Shown here one piece after another: positions 19,357-27,436 of a DNA stretch of 44,562 nt. The DNA lies in contig JAFXAR010000057.1 of NCBI GenBank assembly GCA_017516885.1, positions 1 through 44,562 on the forward strand, given 5' to 3'. Below the pieces are notes generated by a model, which was given only the letters and a program-made list of their open reading frames with translations, did no database searches and was not told the origin of the DNA. The translations under genes and the position numbers were made by a program. This stretch comes from Bacteroidaceae bacterium. GTDB taxonomy: Bacteria > Bacteroidota > Bacteroidia > Bacteroidales > Bacteroidaceae. Numbering within the stretch: position 1 is the stretch's first letter; every line of letters begins with the position of its first letter.

Positions 19357-19385
19357 AAAAAAATAACCTACGCTATGCGCAGGTT
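19357..19385 (-). terminator. Intrinsic terminator of the tRNA-Val pair
   Basis: On the minus strand AACCTGCGC-ATA-GCGTAGGTT (19365-19385) forms a nine-pair stem with one G-T wobble, followed by a T-rich run ending at about 19357. It lies just downstream of the second tRNA in the direction of transcription. Confidence 0.75.
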
Positions 19386-19391
19386 GCATCG

Positions 19392-19466
19392 TGGACGTTG
19401 ACGGATTCGAACCGCCGACCCTCTGCTTGTAAGGCAGATGCTCTAAACCAGCTGAGCTAAACGTCC
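19392..19466 (-). tRNA. tRNA-Val (anticodon TAC), promoter-distal copy
   Basis: A 75-nt cloverleaf. Acceptor GGACGTT pairs with AACGTCC, discriminator A, D-arm TAGCTCAGCTGG, anticodon arm TCTGC-CTTACAA-GCAGA with anticodon TAC, and T-arm GGTTCGAATCC. The 3' CCA is not encoded. It is identical to the upstream neighbour, from which it is separated by 12 bases. Confidence 0.95.
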
Positions 19467-19478
19467 GATATGTTTTTG

Positions 19479-19553
19479 TGGACGTTGACGGATTCGAACC
19501 GCCGACCCTCTGCTTGTAAGGCAGATGCTCTAAACCAGCTGAGCTAAACGTCC
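19479..19553 (-). tRNA. tRNA-Val (anticodon TAC), promoter-proximal copy
   Basis: Same 75-nt sequence as the tRNA at 19392-19466, with all arms intact and no encoded CCA. A CGCAATT-CCT-AATTGCG hairpin (19561-19577) lies between it and its promoter, inside the primary transcript leader. This could be a processing signal. Confidence 0.95.
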
Positions 19554-19580
19554 AATATGTCGCAATTCCTAATTGCGATG

Positions 19581-19612
19581 CAAAAGTACGGCAAAAATCA
19601 ACAACCACCAAA
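19581..19612 (-). promoter_or_regulatory. Promoter of the tRNA-Val pair
   Basis: Minus-strand TTTG (19609-19612) and TACTTTTG (19581-19588) match the Bacteroidota -33 and -7 consensus exactly with a 20-base spacer. This is the cleanest promoter in the window. Apart from this promoter and the terminator at 19874-19901, the gene-free stretch 19554-19925 shows nothing I can identify. Confidence 0.75.
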
Positions 19613-19873
19613 TATTTTGGCAACATTTTTCAGAAAAGCCGGCAAATATTTCTCAAAGTTTGAAAATCCGCACACCCAGCACCGTAAAACCAAGCACATT
19701 GACACTGCAATGACACTGCACCCGCATACTAAGCCGCCCCTACAAAAGGAAAGAAAACCCAAGTCACGGCCGGAACTACAATCCGGCATAGACAAGGGCT
19801 CTCTTAAACGCAAAACCACAAATCTGCTTTTTTTGAGCGCCAAACGAATAAAAGCGTTTAACGATGCTTCAAC

Positions 19874-19901
19874 AAAAAACCGGCGGGCATGCCCCGCCGG
19901 T
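19874..19901 (-). terminator. Intrinsic terminator of the OmpA-family gene
   Basis: Minus-strand ACCGGCGGG and CCCGCCGGT arms (19879-19901) form a GC-rich hairpin followed by a run of T (19874-19879). It lies 25 bases beyond the stop codon of the OmpA-family gene. Confidence 0.85.
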
Positions 19902-19925
19902 CAATATCATAATCGCACTAAGTTA

Positions 19926-21101
19926 TTATTCCATAACGATAACTGCACGACGGTTCAAGCTCTTTGATGACTCCTTGTCAGAGTTTGGAACTGGAACAAT
20001 CTCAATTTCTGCATCAACGCCATTCTCCTTAAGGATTTCAGCAACAGCGTTTGCACGACGCTCAGCCAAACCTGTGTTATATTCCTCTGAGCCAATTGTA
20101 TCTGTGTAACCTGTCACCTTCACTGATGCAGCACCAGAATTCTTGATAGCCTCAGCGTAAGCAGCGATATTAATCTTCTCCTTCTTAGAGTTAATCTTAG
20201 AAGAGTCAAAGTTGAAGAATACAGAGTACTCAGGAGCAACTACAGACTTCTTGTTCTTCTCACGGTCAAGTTCCTTTTTAGCCTCGCCGAGCTTTCTATT
20301 AAGATCGGCATTCTCCTTCTTCAGATTTGCAATCTGGCCCTTAGCCTCATCCAAATCAGCAACAGCCTCTGCAACCTGTGCAGCATAGAGTGCCTGGAGA
20401 GCATCTGTATCAACAGCAGCATCCCAGCCAACCTTGTTGAACTTGTATGTTACACCGAGGTTTGCAGACCACATCATGTCGTGACCGCTCTGGCCATTGA
20501 TACCGCTAAAGCCGTTACGGAAGAATGCACCAGCCAGCTCAAGGTTGATAGCCCAGTGCTTAGACACGCGGAATGTGTTGATGATACCGTAGTTTGCAGA
20601 GAGCGAGCCTGTAATGTCGCCAGAAGTCATACGGCCTTTACCCTGCTCATGGTTCATCGCCTCACGGCCTGCCCAGCCAACACCAACATAAGGAATAAAG
20701 TTCCATATACGCTTTTCGTTGTAACCGCAGATAAGGTTGCTCAAGTTGAACATTGCGTCAAAGTGGAAGTTCATAAACATTGTGTGATCGAACTTCTCGT
20801 ATGTCTGGATGTTCAAGCCCTGATAAGCAATTCTCCAACCGAAACCAGGAGTATGCCATTTACCTACATATACATTGAGTGCAGGAGAAAGGTGATCGAA
20901 AGCGCTTTCACCATTCATAAACACACCATTGTAGATGTTTACACCACCGTTCACACCAATAAACCAGTTGCTGCCGAAACTGTTAGTAACAACAGCCTTC
21001 TCCTTGGTAGGAACTACGACCTCGCTAACTGTCTCCTGTGCATTTACAGAAGAAACCATAGCAAAACTAGCAATAGCTAGTGAAATCATAAATTTTTTCA
21101 T
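19926..21101 (-). CDS. OmpA-family outer membrane protein
   Basis: Outer-membrane protein of 391 residues linking the membrane to peptidoglycan. Residues 1-21 (MKKFMISLAIASFAMVSSVNAQ) are a signal peptide. About residues 40-230 look like a small beta-barrel with alternating aromatic strands. A short heptad-like coiled coil follows (DLDEAKGQIANLKKENADLN). The C-terminal OmpA domain contains TGYTDTIGSEEYNTGLAERR, with the Asp and Arg that bind diaminopimelate. It is monocistronic, with a long leader of about 140 bases from the predicted promoter and a strong terminator, consistent with high expression. Confidence 0.92.
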   Translation of the reverse strand: MKKFMISLAIASFAMVSSVNAQETVSEVVVPTKEKAVVTNSFGSNWFIGVNGGVNIYNGVFMNGESAFDHLSPALNVYVGKWHTPGFGWRIAYQGLNIQTYEKFDHTMFMNFHFDAMFNLSNLICGYNEKRIWNFIPYVGVGWAGREAMNHEQGKGRMTSGDITGSLSANYGIINTFRVSKHWAINLELAGAFFRNGFSGINGQSGHDMMWSANLGVTYKFNKVGWDAAVDTDALQALYAAQVAEAVADLDEAKGQIANLKKENADLNRKLGEAKKELDREKNKKSVVAPEYSVFFNFDSSKINSKKEKINIAAYAEAIKNSGAASVKVTGYTDTIGSEEYNTGLAERRANAVAEILKENGVDAEIEIVPVPNSDKESSKSLNRRAVIVME

Positions 21102-21252
21102 ACTTAAACTAATTAGATTCTAATATTTTATATTATCACAATTTGCCAAATAAAGTGCACCTACATACAAACACACCTGCAAGCACTTTGTTCACTACAT
21201 CAAATTAGGAGCGAATAGCGCCAGAAGGCACTACAGTCCATACAATCTTGTG

Positions 21253-21281
21253 CAAATTTACATAAATTTCACAATGTACAA
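21253..21281 (-). promoter_or_regulatory. Possible promoter of the OmpA-family gene
   Basis: Minus-strand TAAATTTG (21253-21260) is a perfect TAnnTTTG, with TTG (21279-21281) 18 bases upstream. It implies a 5' leader of roughly 140 bases. A closer but weaker site, TTTATTTG, lies near 21150. Confidence 0.4.
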
Positions 21282-21358
21282 TTGCGCGCGCATACAAATA
21301 ACAATTGATTTAACATCATTTAACATATACCGCGCAATAATTGCCCCTCAGACAGAGA

Positions 21359-23212
21359 TTATCGCTGAAAATTCCTCTCTATCTCATTATCCGCCATTAT
21401 ATAAACAACACTTTTGCCTTCGGGCGTGCGCGACGGCAAGGTTGTCTTGAAAAGTTCATCAACAAGAGACTTCATCTCCTCAAGCGAAAGAACCTGGCCG
21501 GCAACAATCGCAATCTCTTTTGCCATAGTAAGAGCTACCTTATCACGAACCTTTTCACGAGCCTCGCCTGTTTGCTCCACCGCTCCATGAAGAATATCCA
21601 TAAACAGCTTAACAGGCGACAAGCCATCAAGCCCAGAGGGAACGCCCTGGATTGCGTGCGTACCGCCGCCAAGCGAAGTAATTTCAAACCCGAGCAAAGA
21701 GAGTTCGTCAGAAATTGCCTCAAGAGCAGCACTTTCGCCAAGCGTCAACTCTACGCGCTCAGGAAACAGAAGCCTTTGAACCGGCGGCTGCATGCCTTCC
21801 AATTGACGCCTGTATTTATCGTAAAGCACTCTTATATGCGCCCGCCGCTGGTTCACCCACATTAACCCCGACTTTACCGGAACAAGTATATACTGTCCTT
21901 TATACTGCGCAATGGGAGCAAACTCATCATTAGAGAAACAGGCCTCGTCGTCATGCGCTACAGGAGGCTCGCTCTCCGGAAATTCCGGCAGCTCTTCAAA
22001 TGGAGAGAGGTCAAGCGGCTTGTTCCCTCCCTGCATCCCCTCATATAATGTTTCCCAAGAATCAGCACTTCCTGCTCCGCCTGAGGAATACTTTTTAAAA
22101 GGATTGTAAGCTGGATTATAGGATATTTTAGGAGCTGTTACAGGAGCATTGCCTGTATCACAGACATCCATCACTGGTATTTCGGGAAAATCATCATCAT
22201 TGAAGCCCAAGCTCGGCGTAGCATTGACACGCCCGAGGGATTCACGCACAGCTGCAGAAATAATTTTCCACAGGCTCGACTCATCCTCAAACTTAATTTC
22301 CGTTTTTGTAGGGTGTATGTTCACATCAATGCGCGAGGGGTCAACCTCGAGCATCAAAAAGAACGGAACAGACTCTCCTTGCGGTATAACTTCGCCATAA
22401 GCCTCTAATACAGCCTTGGCAAAATAAGGGTGGCGCATATAACGGCCATTAACGAAGAAGAACTGCTGCACCCCCTTCTTGCGCGCGCTTTCAGGCGCAC
22501 CTGCGAATCCCTTTATATTTATCAGCGAACTGGAAATGCCAACTTCAACCAGCTGCGAATTGATTCTCTTGCCGAAAAGGCTGAGGATACGCTGCCTGAA
22601 AGATGATGCCGGCAGCGATATTACCTCGTTGCCATTGTGGGTGAGCAGAAATTCTGTTCCAAAGTTGACTAATGCGATGCGTTCAAATTCAGTAACGATA
22701 TTATTGAATTCCGTCTGCACACTCTTTAAGAACTTTCTGCGGGCTGGAATATTGAAAAAAAGGTTCTTTACTTTGAAATTACTGCCAACTGGCGCTGCAA
22801 CAGGCTCCTGAAGTTCAATATTTGAACCGGACATGTGAATTTGCGTTCCAAGTTCATCACCGGCACGGCGCGTAACAAGCTCCACTTGCGCAACTGCCAC
22901 TATTGAAGCAAGAGCTTCGCCACGAAATCCCATGGTGGAGAGTGCAAAGAGGTCTTCGGCGTTTCTTATTTTTGAGGTCGCATGGCGCTCGAACGCCAGA
23001 CGGGCATCTGTCTCCGACATGCCTTTTCCATCATCAATAACCTGAATCAAGGTGCGGCCACCCTCAGTAATGTGCACATGCACCTTTGAAGCACCCGCAT
23101 CAATAGAGTTCTCCATGAGTTCCTTGACCACAGATGCCGGGCGCTGAACCACTTCGCCGGCTGCTATCTGGTTAGCAACCGAATCGGGCAAAAGCTGTAT
23201 AATATCCTGCAT
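21359..23212 (-). CDS. mutL: DNA mismatch repair protein MutL
   Basis: Mismatch-repair ATPase of 617 residues that couples MutS to strand removal. The GHKL ATPase motifs are clear: ELMENSIDAGA (motif I), DDGKGM (II) and MGFRGEALASI (III). A variable linker covers about residues 340-420 and a C-terminal dimerisation domain follows. Where the endonuclease motif DQHA(X)2E(X)4E would lie, the sequence reads NQRRAHIRVLYDKY, so the metal-binding residues are not conserved. ATG 23212 is preferred over the in-frame TTG at 23221 because GGAG precedes it. It lies directly after the 98-residue membrane protein gene in the guaB-to-mutL gene run. Confidence 0.95.
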   Translation of the reverse strand: MQDIIQLLPDSVANQIAAGEVVQRPASVVKELMENSIDAGASKVHVHITEGGRTLIQVIDDGKGMSETDARLAFERHATSKIRNAEDLFALSTMGFRGEALASIVAVAQVELVTRRAGDELGTQIHMSGSNIELQEPVAAPVGSNFKVKNLFFNIPARRKFLKSVQTEFNNIVTEFERIALVNFGTEFLLTHNGNEVISLPASSFRQRILSLFGKRINSQLVEVGISSSLINIKGFAGAPESARKKGVQQFFFVNGRYMRHPYFAKAVLEAYGEVIPQGESVPFFLMLEVDPSRIDVNIHPTKTEIKFEDESSLWKIISAAVRESLGRVNATPSLGFNDDDFPEIPVMDVCDTGNAPVTAPKISYNPAYNPFKKYSSGGAGSADSWETLYEGMQGGNKPLDLSPFEELPEFPESEPPVAHDDEACFSNDEFAPIAQYKGQYILVPVKSGLMWVNQRRAHIRVLYDKYRRQLEGMQPPVQRLLFPERVELTLGESAALEAISDELSLLGFEITSLGGGTHAIQGVPSGLDGLSPVKLFMDILHGAVEQTGEAREKVRDKVALTMAKEIAIVAGQVLSLEEMKSLVDELFKTTLPSRTPEGKSVVYIMADNEIERNFQR

Positions 23213-23221
23213 ATTCTCCAA

Positions 23222-23518
23222 TTATATTATCCAAACACCCTTCAGCAGATAATAGAGCACAAACATACACACAAGCAGAGCGCCTACAATAAAGCGCGTT
23301 GACATTTTGGGACCGCTCTCCTTGCGGCGGGCAAGATGCGAATTCTCACCTACAAACGCCCCCCTGAGGCGGTCGCGGTATGTCTCCTCCTTGGGAGGAA
23401 GCATGCCAAGGTCGCGCTTGGCGTTCTCAACAATCTTGTCAAGCTTCTCCTTGCGCTCGTCAACAAATATATATTTATGATTAAACCTTCGCTGCTGTCT
23501 CTGCTTGAAATATCCCAT
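23222..23518 (-). CDS. Small single-pass membrane protein, function unknown
   Basis: A 98-residue protein with a basic N-terminal half (FKQRQQRRFNHKY), a charged middle, and one C-terminal transmembrane helix (RFIVGALLVCMFVLYYLL). I recognise no domain. Its start overlaps the stop of the OstA-like gene (TAATG arrangement) and its stop is close to the mutL start, so it is translated as part of that operon. The tail-anchored layout and linkage to OstA suggest an envelope role, which is inference only. Confidence 0.75.
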   Translation of the reverse strand: MGYFKQRQQRRFNHKYIFVDERKEKLDKIVENAKRDLGMLPPKEETYRDRLRGAFVGENSHLARRKESGPKMSTRFIVGALLVCMFVLYYLLKGVWII

Positions 23519-25143
23519 TATTTATCTTTTTTGAATCTGTCAAGTGATGGCAATGGCACACTCTCCTTCTTAAACACCTTGAGCTTCATATTAGCATCCT
23601 TGCCTCTCCACTCAAAAACATCCTCCTTGCTGCAGGGCCTAACATAGTCAAACCACGCAAAATTCTCAAGGAAGCGCTTCTCGGGCGGACGCTGGCTCAT
23701 TGGGTAAAACACCCCGCTTGACTCCTTGGGCACAACAACCTTGTCAACTTGCCCGTCTTTCATAAATGCCGAAATTCTTCCGGCAACAGTAGTATTCATA
23801 CCAACATACCCGCCATCATCGTCAAGCGGATAGAACACCAGTTCAACGCTGCCTATTACCTGCATTTCAGAGAGTTTGCCATCAGTGAAGAAGAATTTCA
23901 TCTCCTGCCCTCTTATTTGATTGTAGTTCGCACTGTCAACAGGCTCGACATAGAGCGTTTGGTTTATCACATGCGCCCATTTAATGTTTGTACTGTCCAT
24001 ATAAACCTTCACAACCTCGCCAAGCAGCTGCACGCCGTCGTTCCACATTATTGGGTCTTTGTACATTGTCATGCAGCTGTCGCGCGAATCAAACACAAGA
24101 GAATCACATACAGCCTGCATATTCTTTCCCCATGCACGCACCTTGTTATAAGCCTTTATCTGACGGTAGAGCGAATCTGTATCAATATTATATGAAACCG
24201 CCCAAATTGTATCGGCATGCATGAACAGCGTATCCTTCTGAGAGAAATCTGCAACAAGAGCACGGTCGGTCACATAAGCCGAATCGACAACCTCATTGAT
24301 ATAGGCATACTCTCCAGTGAGCATATTCCTGTTCAAGGTGTCGGAATAAATTATATTGCCAAACACTTCGCTGTAGCCCGCTGCCGAATTATAGAAAATA
24401 GAATCGGCAGTAGCCTGCTTCTTGCCATTAAAGAGAACCGACCTGTCAAGAAGCGTAGCGTGCTGCTGGGCCACATTGTACATGCCGCGTTCAGAATATA
24501 TCTCGTTCTCGTCGCTGTAGATATTTGTAGGCCCTACAATAGAGGCAAGCTTGGAAACTGTATTATAACGGAGGGTATCGGAGAGCATCCTGAACTTGGG
24601 GTTTTCCAGGCTGACATCATCCTGAAAATATGCTTCCTTAGTTCCGACATTATACTCGCCATAATATGAAGTAAGGGTACTCTCCTCGTCCGAAAGCACT
24701 CCATAGTCAAAGAAATATCCGACATTGGAATTTCTGTCATAATCAAGGCTGTCGGTCTCAAGCATTGTCTTTTTGTCAATAAGGCGGACATTGCTCCTTA
24801 CGCGTGCAAGATTCTTCTCGCCGTCAAAATCAAGATAGTCACCATAGAGAAAAAGCGTATCGCCCTGCTCCATACGCACGTTGCCAAATGCCTGGAAGGA
24901 GTTTTTCTTTTGAAAGTAGTGGGCGCTGTCGCAATACATGTACATGCTGTCTCTTCTGAAACTGACATCGCCGACAAGAATCCATGCTTCGGGGTTTATG
25001 GCCTCATCAAAGCGGGTGGCATTGGTATGCAGCATGTGAATGTAACTCCTCTTTTCAATGGAGTCACCGCTCATGCCGCCTTCCTGCGCCGCGGCAGAAA
25101 GAAACGAAAGCACAAAAAGCATGGAGAAAAGAACCCTGAGCAT
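23518..25143 (-). CDS. OstA/LptA-like periplasmic LPS-transport family protein
   Basis: A 541-residue secreted protein with an OstA-like beta-jellyroll. A signal peptide covers residues 1-19 (LFSMLFVLSFLSAAAQ). The body repeats short strand pairs such as GNVRMEQGDTLFLYGDYLDF, RVRSNVRLIDKKTMLETDSL and YGEYNVGTKEAYFQDDVSL, the stacked pattern of OstA-type domains that shield lipid A in the Lpt bridge. It is much longer than E. coli LptA (about 185 residues), as is usual for the Bacteroidota OstA_2 group. Its exact place in the Lpt pathway is not known to me. A gap of 21 bp separates it from the upstream PPIase gene. Confidence 0.85.
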   Translation of the reverse strand: MLRVLFSMLFVLSFLSAAAQEGGMSGDSIEKRSYIHMLHTNATRFDEAINPEAWILVGDVSFRRDSMYMYCDSAHYFQKKNSFQAFGNVRMEQGDTLFLYGDYLDFDGEKNLARVRSNVRLIDKKTMLETDSLDYDRNSNVGYFFDYGVLSDEESTLTSYYGEYNVGTKEAYFQDDVSLENPKFRMLSDTLRYNTVSKLASIVGPTNIYSDENEIYSERGMYNVAQQHATLLDRSVLFNGKKQATADSIFYNSAAGYSEVFGNIIYSDTLNRNMLTGEYAYINEVVDSAYVTDRALVADFSQKDTLFMHADTIWAVSYNIDTDSLYRQIKAYNKVRAWGKNMQAVCDSLVFDSRDSCMTMYKDPIMWNDGVQLLGEVVKVYMDSTNIKWAHVINQTLYVEPVDSANYNQIRGQEMKFFFTDGKLSEMQVIGSVELVFYPLDDDGGYVGMNTTVAGRISAFMKDGQVDKVVVPKESSGVFYPMSQRPPEKRFLENFAWFDYVRPCSKEDVFEWRGKDANMKLKVFKKESVPLPSLDRFKKDK

Positions 25144-25164
25144 AGATTAACGAAAGTTTAGGAG

Positions 25165-26529
25165 TTATTTCTCCTCATAGAATTGCCAGTGCGGATACTT
25201 AAACTCGCAGGAGCGGCTGTCCTTGTTCACTCTCACATAAGTATCTTTCTGCTTCTGCTTTATCCACTCCTGTATGCGTTCATCGCTCAATTTAGCCTGA
25301 TACATCATACGAAGTGTCTCATAGTCATCGGCAATTGTTGCCTGATGCCCCTCTGTCCTTGACCTGACTTTGGCTATTGCGCAAACAGTCTTGCCATTTT
25401 CAAGCATCCAAATGAACGGCTGCGAAATCTCCTCCGGCTTCAGGCCGTCTATCACTCTTGCAACATCTGCCGGCAGTTCCTCTAACGAGAAATGCGACGA
25501 GGCAGTTTGCTTGTTATACATTATTCCATAGTTGTTGCGGGTATCCTTGTCATCAGATATTGCACCTGCAGCCTCCTCGAATGTAAATTTCTTCTCCTTG
25601 ATGTCCATTGTTACGGTATCGAGCTTAAGAAGCATTTTCTTTATGTTTTCTGTTGAGCACACAGGCTTTCTTAGGATATGGCGCACCTTAACACGGTCCC
25701 CCCTCTTTTCTATGAGCTGCATGATATGATAGCCATACTCCGACTCTACTATCTTTGAAACCTTATTAGGGTCGGTAAGGTTAAATGCCACTGTAGCGAA
25801 GTTCGGGTCAAGCTCGCCTCGGCCTCTGAAATCAAGTTCGCCGCCCACTCTGGCAGAACCCGGGTCTTCGGAATACATGAGCGCCAAAGTTGAAAAGCTT
25901 GTCTCGCCGCTTGTCACACGCTCGGTGTAGTCGCGCAGCTCGCTCTTCACCCGCTCTATTTCCTCTATGTCTATTTCGGGTTCAAGAGTTATTATCTGCA
26001 CCTCAACCTGTTCGGGTACAAATGGGAAACTGTCCTTAGGAAGAGCGTCGCAGAAACGGCGTACAAGAAGGGGAGAGACTTTTATATCACCCACAATCTT
26101 TCTCTTCATGGCATCCATCATCTTCATGTTGTAGAGCTGTTCGCGGTACATTTCGCGTATTTCAGAAGAACTCTTGTCAAAATACTCCTCAAGTTTCTCC
26201 TTAGAGCCAATCTGCCTTATCACATAATTCATCTGAGCATCAACCTGCCTTATAATCTGCGCCTCGTCAACCTCTACGCTGTCAATGGCTGCCTGATGCA
26301 GGAAGAGCTGCTGCACAGCAAGGTCCTCGCCAACAATACAATAAGGGTCGCCATCGAATCTGCGCCCATTGCTCTGCCAGTAGCGTATCGCCTCCTCAAT
26401 GTCGGAACGCAGTATTGCCTTGTCACCCACTACCCACTCAACACGGTCAATGACATTGTCCTGCGCCATAACCACGCTTGCCTGAACAGCAAGCACTGAT
26501 AAAAGAACACTTAGAATATATCTTTTCAT
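25165..26529 (-). CDS. surA: SurA-like periplasmic peptidyl-prolyl isomerase
   Basis: Periplasmic chaperone and isomerase of 454 residues, expected to escort outer-membrane proteins. Signal peptide at residues 1-22 (VLAVQASVVMAQ). The N-terminal SurA chaperone region runs to about residue 170. The first parvulin domain includes TERVTSGETSFSTLALMYSEDPGSARVGGELDF and GYHIMQLIEKRGDRVKVRHIL. The second is more divergent. Conserved parvulin elements YSEDP and GGELDF are present in the first domain, so it may be active. It is one of three consecutive PPIase-like genes and precedes the OstA-like gene. Confidence 0.88.
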   Translation of the reverse strand: MKRYILSVLLSVLAVQASVVMAQDNVIDRVEWVVGDKAILRSDIEEAIRYWQSNGRRFDGDPYCIVGEDLAVQQLFLHQAAIDSVEVDEAQIIRQVDAQMNYVIRQIGSKEKLEEYFDKSSSEIREMYREQLYNMKMMDAMKRKIVGDIKVSPLLVRRFCDALPKDSFPFVPEQVEVQIITLEPEIDIEEIERVKSELRDYTERVTSGETSFSTLALMYSEDPGSARVGGELDFRGRGELDPNFATVAFNLTDPNKVSKIVESEYGYHIMQLIEKRGDRVKVRHILRKPVCSTENIKKMLLKLDTVTMDIKEKKFTFEEAAGAISDDKDTRNNYGIMYNKQTASSHFSLEELPADVARVIDGLKPEEISQPFIWMLENGKTVCAIAKVRSRTEGHQATIADDYETLRMMYQAKLSDERIQEWIKQKQKDTYVRVNKDSRSCEFKYPHWQFYEEK

Positions 26530-26561
26530 TTTATGCTTAATTACAAGCCCTTATGGGGTTA

Positions 26562-27410
26562 TTACTTATGTATCTTTATTCTTCCCTCCGCCACAGCTTC
26601 GTCATACAGTTCCTTTTTCTTGGATTTGATAAAGTCGGCCTTGCGGGAATTTACAAGAAGCTCCCTTATCTCATCGGACACTACCTCTACCGGTTTCAGC
26701 CCGCCTTTTCTTACCATTGTATCGGCGCTCACGAAATATATCCACTCCTTGTCACGAAACTCAACAGTGCGCAATCCCTGAAGCCTCGTCTCAAGCTGCT
26801 GCAATGTAAGGGAGGTCTTTGCAGCAACAACGCCAACATCTTTCCAGTCGTCCATGAAATATTCATAGAATACCTTATGTTCATCACAATAGGTCTCTAT
26901 AGCCTCGAAATCCTCAGGGGATTTTCTGTTACACCAGCTGCGCACCTTTCTCATATCGGGCGCCTTTAGCGGCAACTTCAGCAAGAAACCGCGCATTATG
27001 GCCTCGTCCGCTTCAAAAAGCTGCTTGTTTTTCTCATAAAAGGCATGCACATCATCGTCGCTTATCTCTGAATTGAGATGCTGCGTTATCAAAGCCTCCT
27101 GATACTTGTTGAGTATAAGGTTACGGCGGTAATTCTCCACCATCTTCTCAATCTCAGGACTTGACGCAACATTCTCCAATGCCTTTCTGTAAAAAAGTTC
27201 CTCCATTGCCCACCGGTTTACATAATCGGCCATAAACTCAACGCTGTCATCAATATGGTTCTGGGCAACTACTATATAGTCAAGTTCATCCTTGTACAGG
27301 GTTGTGTCATCAACCTTGGCAACAGGCACTCTCTGCTCCGGCGCCTCACCACTATGGCACGCGGCAAGCACAAGAACTCCAAACAACAATATATTCCTGA
27401 CTCCAAACAT
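26562..27410 (-). CDS. Parvulin-like lipoprotein (SurA/PpiC-related)
   Basis: A 282-residue predicted lipoprotein. The N-terminus MFGVRNILLFGVLVLAACHSGE has a lipobox ending in LAAC, so the mature protein should be acylated at that cysteine. The following region resembles the SurA N-terminal chaperone helices (YVNRWAMEELFYRKALENV). No clear parvulin active-site motif is visible, so a chaperone rather than isomerase role is more likely. It lies between the two larger PPIase genes with gaps of 32 and 26 bp. Confidence 0.8.
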   Translation of the reverse strand: MFGVRNILLFGVLVLAACHSGEAPEQRVPVAKVDDTTLYKDELDYIVVAQNHIDDSVEFMADYVNRWAMEELFYRKALENVASSPEIEKMVENYRRNLILNKYQEALITQHLNSEISDDDVHAFYEKNKQLFEADEAIMRGFLLKLPLKAPDMRKVRSWCNRKSPEDFEAIETYCDEHKVFYEYFMDDWKDVGVVAAKTSLTLQQLETRLQGLRTVEFRDKEWIYFVSADTMVRKGGLKPVEVVSDEIRELLVNSRKADFIKSKKKELYDEAVAEGRIKIHK

Positions 27411-27436
27411 GAACTGCTATTCGCAAAAATGCTTTC

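Noticed and set aside
19557-19967. Possible 136-residue protein between the tRNAs and the OmpA-family gene
   Set aside because: It starts inside the tRNA leader, crosses the terminator hairpin, and is Lys/Pro/Thr-rich without any family likeness.
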